A DNA stretch of 64,000 bases from Adenophora triphylla var. japonica (taxonomy: Eukaryota > Streptophyta > Magnoliopsida > Asterales > Campanulaceae), in contig JAFEMH010000931.1 in the NCBI GenBank assembly GCA_022495995.1, forward strand, positions 62,001-126,000. Reading direction: 5' to 3'. The notes under the pieces were generated by a model. That model had not been told where the DNA came from. It did no database searches and saw nothing but the letters and a program-made list of their open reading frames with translations. The position numbers and the translations under genes were made by a program. Shown here in pieces: positions 55,958 through 64,000 of this stretch (the first letter of the stretch is position 1; every line of letters starts with the position of its first letter).

Positions 55958-56068
55958 TGATGCTATGCAAAATTCATCAATTCCGGTGCACATTTCATTG
56001 TTGTTTCTTCAAATTGCTTTCGTATCTCTATTCGATTGACATATTCATTACATTTGATCATCAATTCC

Positions 56069-57560
56069 ATGGCAACCATCGAGCAAATGGATGGCGGAGT
56101 TCCTCCAGCAGACGAATATGATATTGTTGATACAAATCTCCAACTCAATCCAACTCATCCTCTGTATTTGCATCCCAATGATCATCCTGGTATGATTCTA
56201 ATTACTGATGTTTTGCATGATTCAAACTACAATCACTGGCGGAGAGCTATGATTGTTGCTCTCTCCTAAAAAATGAAGCTCGGAATTCTTACTGGTGTTC
56301 ATAAACCTCCAAATTCTACTTCCAAATATCTTCTTCATTGGGAGCGATGCAATAATATGCTTATTAGCTGGATTCTGAATACAGTTTCATCTGAAATTAG
56401 ATCAAGTGTTGTCTATCTCAAAACAGCTCGTGAAATTTGGATTGATTTGGAATCTCGTTTTACACAAGGCACAGCTACACAAATTTTTCAAGTTCAAAAA
56501 GATATGATATCTCTGGTTCAGGGCACACTAACTGTTTCTGCTTATTTACAAAATTCAAGTCCATGTGGGATGAATTTGTCAATCTGAGTCATCTTCCTCA
56601 GTGTGTGTGTAATTGTGATTGCGGTGCTGCTAAATCTCTTGCTGAATATGAAGCTATGCAGAAATTGGTTCAGTTTCTCATGGGATTGAATGACAATTTT
56701 GCTTCCATCAGAAGCATAATCCTGACCATGAATCCTCTGCCAAATGTTAGTCAAGCTTTAGCCATATTGACTCAAGATGAGAAGATCAAAGCCTGTTCTA
56801 CTTTGTCCTCTGGTTTATCTCCTCTGTCACTTCATGAGAATACCACTGCACTCATCTCTAAATCTTCTACATACAATCGAGGCCCTGTCAATTACAAAAG
56901 AGGAGATAGAGCGATCGGTAAAGTAATCGATTTGTACTCATTGCGGAGGTACAGGTCATGTTAAGGACACGTGTTTCTTCATTCATGGCTTTCCTGATTG
57001 GCATAAGCTTCATGGAGTTAAACCTGATCCTAGCAAAATGCCTAAGTATCTCAAGAACAAGACCAATGATGTCACAGAGTCCTCAGCTATTGTTCTTTGC
57101 ACCGATTCTAGCCGCATCCTCTTATGATCATTTCTTGACCAACGGTGTACCTAATATGGAGATTACTTACGCGATCACTCGAGGTATCCACTGCTCTCTC
57201 ACTAGTAGTGTCACCAACTATCTCACTAACAACTCAATGCAAAATGTCAGTGATTGGATTCTTGATACAAGTGCATCTGACCATATCACATCTTCATTTC
57301 ATTTACTCACTGATCCCACTCCAATTAATTCTCCCATTCATTTGCCAAATGGTTTCACTTCTGCCATCACTCATACAGGCACCATTCATCTCACAACTAC
57401 TCTCACTCTTCATAATGTTCTATATGCTCCATCATTCAAATTTCATTTGATTTCAGGAAGCAAACTTACTCATGATAACAAGTTTGTCTTATCTTTCTTC
57501 TCTGATCATTGCCTTATACGTACAGGACCATGCTTTGAAGACACTGAAGGGGATTGGTAG
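56069..57560 (+). pseudogene. Copia C: gag and protease
   Basis: Start ATG 56069 (MATIEQMDGGVPPADEYD) with NYNHWRRAMIVALS; stop at 56267, then continues through the UBN2 domain (LLHWERCNNMLISWILNTVS, EIWIDLESRFTQGTATQIF), a frameshift near 56570, and SLAEYEAMQKLVQFLMGLND. Further frameshifts lead to the protease motif WILDTSASDHITSS, where the active-site Gly of D(S/T)G is Ser. No zinc knuckle is clearly readable. Confidence 0.88.
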
Positions 57561-57651
57561 ACTAGTAGGTGGTTTGTACAGACTTGTTCTACCTTCTTCT
57601 TGTTCTACTTCTTTTGTTAACACATGTTCCTCAACTTTACCTGCTAATATT

Positions 57652-58700
57652 CATCTGTAGCATTGTATACTTGGGCATTGTTCTGTCCAAACCATGAAAT
57701 TGGTGTCTGAAATTCCTTGTAATCTCTCATCTACTTCTATGAATAAACATGTTTGTGATGTTTGTCATTATGCCAAGCAAACTAGAGTGCCTTTTCCCAT
57801 AAGCACAAGTCATTGTCAGTCTCTCTTTGGTCTTATTCATTGTGATCTATGGGGTCCCTATAGACATCATACTTATGATGGGTTTCATTCATTTCTCACT
57901 ATTCTTGATGATTATTCTAGAACTACATGGATATTTCTCCTCAAATCCAAGACTCAAGTTCTCACTTTTATTCAATACTTCATAACAATGGTACAAACTC
58001 AGTTTTGTACCCTTTGTTAAACAAATTAGAAGCCGACAATGGTTCTCGAGTTTTTAATAAAGATCTTTCATCTCATTTGTTCACTCTTGGTATTGAACAA
58101 CAAAGTAGTTGTGTGGAAACTCCTCAACAAAATGGGAGAGTCGAAAGAAAGCATAGACATTTGTTGGAAGTAGCTAGAGCTTTAAGATTTCAAGCAAATC
58201 TGCCAATCAAATTTTGGGGAGATTGTTTGCTTACTGCCACTTATCTCATCAATAGGTTTCCTACACCTATTATTCAACATAAAACTCCTTATGAATTGCT
58301 TCTTGGGAAATCTCCTTCCTACTCTCATTTGAAGGTGTTTGGCAGTCTTTGTTTTGCTTCCACCTTAGCCACACATAGGGACAAGTTCTCTCATAGAGCT
58401 TCCAAATGTATTTTTCTTGGGTATCCTCATGGGAAGAAAGCTTATAAGGAGTATGATATACACTCTGGCAAATGTTTCTACAGTAGAGATGTTCATTTTT
58501 ATGAACATATTTTTCCTTTTCATGATTCTTCTCTTAATCAACCTGAATGTCATATTCCATTGTTCACTGATCTTGAGTATTCTGATCTTTCTCATGTTCC
58601 TTTTCATGATTCTTCTCATGTTGCTTTTCATGTTCCTTCTCATATCTCTTCTCCTATCAGTGAATCTTCACCCTCTCTTTCTTCTACATCTCCTCCCATA
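57652..58700 (+). pseudogene. Copia C: integrase
   Basis: Zinc-domain traces (LGHCSVQTMK, CDVCHYAKQTR), core start LIHCDLWGPYR, then a frameshift near 58000 and EADNGSRVF with the second Asp and NGRVERKHRHLL with the Glu. All three catalytic residues are present but in two frames. LKVFGSLCFASTLA marks the C-terminal region. A Ser/His-rich linker to RT follows. Confidence 0.9.
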
Positions 58701-58884
58701 TCTGTTCCTCCTTCCAGACCTCAGAGACAGAGAGTTCTACCTTCTAGATTCACTGATTTCACAGGACTACCTTCTAATCTACCTTCCTCATCAAGGTCTC
58801 AATCCACAGGTCATTCTCTTCTCTCTTATACTCATATTTCTCCTTCTTATTATCATTACATCTGCAATATCTCCTCCATTGTTG

Positions 58885-60509
58885 AACCTCAATCATATAT
58901 GCAAGCTGTTAAGGATCCAAATTGGTGTGCTGCTATGGCTAGTGAGATTGCAGCCTTAGAAGAGAACCATACTTGGGTGTTACAAGAACTACCAGTTGAT
59001 AAGAAAGCTGTGGGTTGTAAATGGATTTATAAATTCAAGTACAAGGCTGAAGGTACCTTGGATAGGTATAAAGCTAGACTTGTTGCTAAGGGTTTCACAC
59101 AGACTGAGGGCTTGGATTACTTTGAAACATTTGCTCCTGTGGCTAAGATGACCACTGTAAGGGTTCTTCTTCTTTGTGGCTACTTGTCGAGAGTTGGGTT
59201 ATTGAGCAAATGGATGTTTCTAATGCATTCTTACATGGTGATTTGTCGAGGAGGTATATATGAAGTTACCACCAGTCATGTGCTTCCTTCTTACATTGCT
59301 TGTATGAAAGGATCACCTCGGATTGTATGTAAGTTTCTCAAATCCTTGTATGGTCTCAAGCGAGGCTCTAGACAATGGTTTTCTAAATTTTCCACTTGCT
59401 CTTATCGGTATGGATTCACTCGGTCTCTTAATGATCATTCTTTGTTCACCTACAAATCTGCTTCACCGTGGTGCTTATTTTGGTATATGTAGATGACATT
59501 ATCATTTCGGTCCTCATCAGTCCTCTATTGATGATGTGAAAGCTTATTTACATACTCAGTTCAATATTAAAGCCTTGGGACCTTTGAAATATTTTCTAGG
59601 TATTGAGATAGCCAAAAATCCATTGGGTATTTGTTTACATCAGAGGAAATATACACTGGACATTGTTCTTTCGATCTTTGGTCTCTCCTCTTTGCTAAGT
59701 GTTACATTTGTGCCCGTTGAACAACATCATGGTTTGGTTACGAGATGTGGGTCCACTGTGGCCAATCCAGGATCAATACGAGGAGATTGGTGGGAAGATT
59801 GATCTATTTAACCATCACTAGGCCCGATATAGCCTACTCTGTTCATATATTAAGTCGGTTCATGGCTTCTCCTAGGGAACCTCATTTGAGTCTTTGCCTT
59901 GAAACTAGTGAGGTACTTAAAAGGACTGCTGGACAAGGACTGTTCTTTGCTAAGTCAAGTTCTCTTGAGTTGTCAATTTTCTGTGATGCTGATTGGGGAG
60001 CTTGTCCCATAACTAGGAGATCTCTTTCTGGTTATACAGTGATGCTTGGTGATTGCTCGATTTCATGAAAAACTAAGACGCAATTGAAAGTGTCAAGAAG
60101 TTCAGCTGAGGCTGAGTATAGGAGTATGGCAAATGCAGCTTGTGAGGTTACTTGGCTGGTTTCTCTTCTCAAAGATCTGGATGTTCATGTTGTTACTCCA
60201 GTTGATTTACATTGTGATAACATGTCAGCTCTTCATATTGTCTCCAATCCTGTGTTTCATGAGCGTACTAAGCATATTGAAATTGATTGTCATCTTATTC
60301 GAGACAAGGTTAAAGCTGGGCTTATTACTCCTGTTCATGTTTCCACTCTTCAGCAACCTGCTGATATTCTTACCAAGGCATTATCTTCTGCTCAACTGAA
60401 TTTCTTACTCACCAAACTGAATGTGATCAACATTTTTGCTCCTTCCAGTTTGAGGGGGGATATAAAGGAAGGGAATGTAACAAACTTGTGTGAGAAAGTT
60501 GTTGTGTGA
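58885..60509 (+). pseudogene. Copia C: RT and RNase H
   Basis: RVT_2 with VGCKWIYKFKYKAEGTLDRY, KARLVAKGFTQTEGLDY, SLYGLKRGSRQWF and, in a shifted frame at ~59477, YVDDII. RNase H follows in two frames: FCDADWGACPITRRSLSG and [50 protein letters not shown], ending ATG-less at 60509 inside the 3' LTR. Frameshifts near 59180, 59490, 59800 and a stop at ~60068 inactivate it. Confidence 0.9.
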
Positions 60510-60669
60510 GTTTGTTATTCGGTTAGAAGATTCAGTTAGAAGTTGTTCAATTTGTTCAAATGTAATAGATATAAATAGCTTAGCTTGCTGTAACATTTTA
60601 ATACAGAATTCTCAATAAAGAAATCTTGATTCAATCTTTCTTTCTCAATTTACATTTCAAGTTCTATCA
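60476..60669 (+). repeat. 3' LTR of copia C
   Basis: Purine tract AAAGGAAGGGAA then TGTAACAAAC; TATA-like TATAAATAGC at ~60570 and AATAAAG at ~60614; ends GTTCTATCA. The start is inferred from the purine tract because the 5' copy is truncated. Confidence 0.7.
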
Positions 60670-60813
60670 CTTGTCGCAACATGTTAACTGTTCAATTAGC
60701 ACCATTTTTTTTATTGACTATCCTTTCCATTTTAAATGAGTGCTATGTTTAATTTATGGAGATTGATAGCTAATTTCTATATATAGAGCATCTCTTTTTA
60801 TTTTAATAAATAA

Positions 60814-60844
60814 CTAGTGTAGCAACCGTGCGTTAAACGCACGG
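60814..60844 (-). mobile_element. Helitron 3' terminus
   Basis: On the minus strand the hairpin CCGTGCGTTTAACGCACGG (8-bp perfect stem) is followed by 8 bases and CTAG, then T. This matches the Helitron rule (hairpin ~10 bp before CTRR, insertion before T). The 5' TC end, which would lie at higher coordinates, was not found; the element probably covers part of 60845-61500. Confidence 0.72.
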
Positions 60845-62070
60845 ATAAAAAGTTATGACAACAAATTTATACAAATAAGGAAAGTGTAAAATATTTTTTT
60901 TTTACAATGAATATAATTTTTTCCCAAAAAACAATTACTTAAATTGAAGTGGCTGAATAAAATTAAAGAAAAAATATCATTTTATGTGATTCAGAGGGGT
61001 AATTAGTAGCATTATTGTAGTATAAGTAGTGTCTTTTTTTTTTTAATAAAGAAAATATAAAAAAGTTGGTCTAAATAATTCGATAAATCAATAGCTATTG
61101 CTATTTCTCCTTAGAATATGATTAGCAAATTAACTGTCATTTTAGACTTCTGCCTATCTTAGAAATTAAGAATTTATCATGAAGAAATATTCAAAATTGA
61201 TTGTTTGTAGGTGAAAACAGTTTTATGAATGTGATATTGGGGAGGAGGGTAAAAAAGGTGCAAGAGTATGAAATTGGGTGAAGGTGATCTTTAAAAAGAG
61301 AGAAATGAGTAATTAAGAAAATTTGAGGAAACATTAATCATTAATTAAATTATTGGCTACTTGAAGGAAGCAATTAAAAATCTTCTACATTACTTTAAAA
61401 TTGGTGTACTTGAAATAGCTAAATTCTAGAATCATCTTTGTTTTGGGGGGAAAATGAGTGCTCCTCCCCAATTAAACTAAAAGAGTAGCTCTTTTTAAAA
61501 TAAAATTTATTCTAAATAAAAATATAATTTGTAAAACATGGAAGCATCTTTCAATCCAAAGTGATTAAAATTTAAAAATCAAATCTTTAATTTGAAAATC
61601 GCCATCCGTTCAAATGAATGATCAACATCCATTGAAGTTTCCGCTTGAGTAAAAATCAATTCTTCACCGACTCAACTAACACAATAGTCTTTCCTTCCTC
61701 ACTCCGTCAACTATCTCACATTACATGGACTCCATTGATGCCCTAATTTGACTCAATCTTCCCTTTGATAGTTGACTTTCCCCCATCCAGATTCGGCATT
61801 CCATTTCTAGTTCTAAATCTTGAACCTCTTGTCTTTCAGGCATCTTTTCTTGATGGGTTTTCTGCGGTTGTGAAGGTCATCTGTTTGGAGGTTCTTTTAA
61901 CACTCACCCTCTTATTATTTTGATCTCTGCTCTAATGGGTTGTTGATATTTTATATGATTAGTTGTTAGAGATTGTATCAAGTTTTGATTTTTAGTTTTT
62001 TTTTTTTTTTTGATTGAAGTTAGTGATTGTTTTGTTGAGAAAGTTTGTTGCCCTCATACTGTTTGTGTAA
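60845..62070. other. Intergenic and promoter region of the GnT-II gene
   Basis: AT-rich sequence including the probable Helitron body, then from ~61640 more GC-balanced sequence likely to be the promoter and 5' UTR of the downstream gene. No other ORF with similarity. A splice-like GAAGGTCATC at ~61874 could start a 5' UTR intron (weak). Confidence 0.4.
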
Positions 62071-63399
62071 ATGTCTAAGAAGTACTTTGATGGGGCTTTT
62101 GCTTCTTACAAGAAACCCCGGATCAGAGATGGGGCTCTGCGTCGATTGCTGTATTTAGTTTCTTTTACACTATTAGGGGTTTTCCTATTAGTTTTTCTGG
62201 CTGGGATCAATTCGAGTAGGGATGTAGCATGGAATAACACAGGTGATATTGGTATTGGTAGAGAATTGAGTTCTAATGATCTCCATTTTAGCGGAAGAAT
62301 AAATCTCCCCAAACAGAACGATATTTCAATTTTGTTGGAGAAGAAAAATAGGCTACCACCTAGAAATTTGGATTTATATCCAAATCTAGCAAAGGATCAT
62401 ATTATAGTTGTTTTGTATGTTCACAATCGGCCCCAATATCTTCAATTAGTTGTTAGCAGCTTATCTCAAGTAGTGGGGATTAATGAGACGTTATTGGTTG
62501 TTAGTCATGACGGATACTTTGAGGAAATGAATAAGATTGTGGAAGATATTAAGTTTTGCCAGGTGAAGCAAATATTTGCCACTTATTCACCTCATATATT
62601 TCTGGATAGTTTTCCTGGTGTCTCCCCAAGTGATTGCAAGGATAAAGACGACCCGATAAAGAAACATTGTGAAGGAACTTCCGATCAGTATGGGAATCAC
62701 CGGTCACCAAAGATCGTGTCGTTGAAGCATCATTGGTGGTGGATGATGAACACGGTGTGGGATGGGTTGAAGGAGACTCATGGGCACTCGGGTCATGTTC
62801 TATTCATAGAGGAGGATCACTTCATTTTTCCCAATGCTTATCGCAATTTGCAGATACTCACAGAATTGAAGCCTAAGAAATGCCCTAATTGCTATGCTGC
62901 GAATTTGGCTCCGCTTGATGTGAAGTCTAGAGGAGAGGGGGTGGACAGCTTGATTGCGGAGAGGATGGGTAATGTGGGCTATGCATTTAATAGGACAGTA
63001 TGGAGGAAAATTCATAGGAAGGGAAGTGAATTTTGCTTATTTGATGATTATAATTGGGATATAACAATGTGGGCAACAGTCTATCCTTCCTTTGGCAGTC
63101 CTGTTTACTCATTGCGGGGACCTAAGTCTAGTGCCGTACACTTTGGGAAATGTGGTCTTCATCAGGGTCAGGGGGAAAATGCTGCTGCTTGTGTTGATAA
63201 TGGTGTGGCGAAAATTAGAGTTGAAGAGACAGATAAAGTTGCTAACATCAAATCAGACTGGCGAGTGCAAATGCATAATAATCAAGAGGGATACCAAGCT
63301 GGATTCAGGGGTTGGGGGGGCTGGGGAGATACTAGGGACCACCAATTGTGCCTGGAATTTTCTAAGATGTATCACACCAGAGGCGCAGCTTCTTCCTGA
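62071..63399 (+). CDS. GNTII/MGAT2-like: Alpha-1,6-mannosyl-glycoprotein 2-beta-N-acetylglucosaminyltransferase (GnT-II)
   Basis: Intronless, 442 aa, complete. GnT-II adds beta-1,2-GlcNAc from UDP-GlcNAc to the alpha-1,6-mannose arm of N-glycans in the Golgi, after GnT-I and mannosidase II. Architecture is type II membrane: a short basic cytosolic tail (KKPRIRDGALRR), one helix at ~26-45 (LLYLVSFTLLGVFLLVFLAG), a stem, then the MGAT2 catalytic domain from ~105 (KDHIIVVLYVHNRPQYLQLV). LFIEEDHF supplies the acidic nucleotide-sugar/metal site. Other family motifs are GNHRSPKIVSLKHHWWWMMN, NVGYAFNRTVW, FDDYNWDITMW and KSSAVHFGKCGLHQG with several conserved Cys. Length matches plant GnT-II (about 430 aa). 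The ATG is preceded in frame by no other plausible start. No damage seen. Confidence 0.95.
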   Translation: MSKKYFDGAFASYKKPRIRDGALRRLLYLVSFTLLGVFLLVFLAGINSSRDVAWNNTGDIGIGRELSSNDLHFSGRINLPKQNDISILLEKKNRLPPRNLDLYPNLAKDHIIVVLYVHNRPQYLQLVVSSLSQVVGINETLLVVSHDGYFEEMNKIVEDIKFCQVKQIFATYSPHIFLDSFPGVSPSDCKDKDDPIKKHCEGTSDQYGNHRSPKIVSLKHHWWWMMNTVWDGLKETHGHSGHVLFIEEDHFIFPNAYRNLQILTELKPKKCPNCYAANLAPLDVKSRGEGVDSLIAERMGNVGYAFNRTVWRKIHRKGSEFCLFDDYNWDITMWATVYPSFGSPVYSLRGPKSSAVHFGKCGLHQGQGENAAACVDNGVAKIRVEETDKVANIKSDWRVQMHNNQEGYQAGFRGWGGWGDTRDHQLCLEFSKMYHTRGAASS

Positions 63400-63748
63400 G
63401 GAGCTCTCAGCAGTATGGATTTTGCAACTCTCTTAAGTGGTATGTCCTCTCGATTTTTCATGGGTTATTGAGAGAAAGCAATATAGTGTCACATTCTTGT
63501 ACCATGCCATTGGAATCACACATCATTTTATATATATTCCTGATTAATATTACGTTTTGCCTTCGATAGCGAACTAATGATTGTTGACTCTTTTTTACGT
63601 TTTTCAAATACTATTACATCAACACTTGAATGAGTGGTTGCATAGTGCATGAATAATGGAGGGGAGTACTGAGTAACAGGTTTAGTTCTCTTATCTATTC
63701 TTGCAAACTCCCCTTCTCCCATTTCCATTTCTTCTACTTCAAAATGGT
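63400..63748 (+). other. 3' flank of the GnT-II gene
   Basis: Likely 3' UTR up to about 63,650; no clear AATAAA assigned. No gene beyond. Confidence 0.45.
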
Positions 63749-64000
63749 ACTCCTTCCTTCCCAAAATGATTTTCTCACTTTTTTTTTGGCGTTACTACGA
63801 ATGAACTTTGAGTAATGAATTTTAGATTGATTTAATTATACAAATGAAAGTCTAAAACTTGTTATTGTTACACCATCAACGATACTATCAATAACAAGTT
63901 TTAGATTTTCATTTGTAAAATTTAATCAATCTAAAATTATTGCTCAAAGTTCATTCATAGTTAGTAACGCTTGAAAAAGTGGAAAGATTGAAAAAGTGGA
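63749..64000. mobile_element. Hairpin MITE, cut by the window end
   Basis: Starts ACTCCTTCCTTCCCAAAATG. Arms ~63789-63869 and ~63888-63970 are long imperfect inverted repeats (GCGTTACTACGAATGAAC vs GTTCATTCATAGTTAGTAAC). The right terminus is outside the window. Confidence 0.75.

Larger units (their letters stand above)
55902..60669 (+). mobile_element. Ty1/copia retrotransposon (element C) with a 43-bp 5' LTR remnant
   Basis: Perfect 5-bp target duplication CTTGT (55897-55901, 60670-60674). The left end TGATTCAATC through GTTCTATCA (55902-55944) is identical to the last 43 bp of the 3' LTR (60627-60669). A Met-tRNA primer site follows at once. The 3' LTR appears to be 194 bp (60476-60669). 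So the element has U5-like sequence only at its 5' end. Coding order is gag-PR-INT-RT-RH with many frameshifts. It lies ~170 bp upstream of the plastid protein TATA box. Confidence 0.88.

Noticed and set aside
58417..58959. 180-codon Leu/Ile/Phe-rich ORF
   Set aside because: Out-of-frame shadow of the copia C Ser/His-rich linker.

Overview
This is nuclear DNA of a flowering plant. It is AT-rich, has plant-type spliced genes, Ty1/copia and Ty3/gypsy chromoviral retrotransposons primed by initiator-tRNA-Met-like sites, many Stowaway- and Tourist-like MITEs, Helitron ends and tRNA-derived SINEs. The SnRK1-beta, plant GnT-II and thylakoid-type proteins point to a dicot; I cannot name the species from sequence alone.

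Layout. 1-5.6 kb: mosaic of short repeats (ACCGAT/GACCGGTCA-rich repeats, hairpin MITEs) with no gene. 5662-12428: a complete but broken minus-strand copia element (456-bp LTRs, TSD AGGAG). 12537-21288: a minus-strand gypsy-derived element with 2.67-kb LTRs (TSD TGAGC) and a decayed 3.4-kb interior. 21928-35897: a plus-strand chromodomain gypsy element with two foreign solo LTRs nested in it, one in its 5' LTR (23671-25437) and one inside integrase (29882-32657). 36-41 kb: tandem AT-rich repeats, an AT cruciform, an inverted pair of Helitron-like tails, microsatellites and a SINE. 41258-47300: a Tourist/Harbinger-like element carrying a minus-strand copia element. 48035-49614: a second such element filled with an inverted C/T-G/A minisatellite.

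Gene space is 50.7-63.6 kb. It holds an SnRK1 beta subunit (plus, 4 coding exons, 289 aa), a convergent small chloroplast membrane protein (minus, 3 exons, 121 aa), a copia element inserted just upstream of the latter, and an intronless GnT-II N-glycan glycosyltransferase (plus, 442 aa). The three host genes are not an operon and act in different places: energy-sensing kinase scaffold, plastid membrane, Golgi.

Most striking observation: four unrelated LTR families here carry clusters of short palindromes in their LTR or leader, each with its own sequence (CTCGGCCGAG; GGGCGACCGCCC; GCACGAGTCGTGC; TGTCGTGCGACA), but with a shared layout of pairs at fixed spacing. In two families the pairs are 21-22 bp apart (two helical turns) and successive pairs 49-50 bp apart. 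Families without a long leader (the copia elements at 41.4-46.7 and 55.9-60.7 kb) lack them. This is a candidate undescribed cis-element system of plant retrotransposons.
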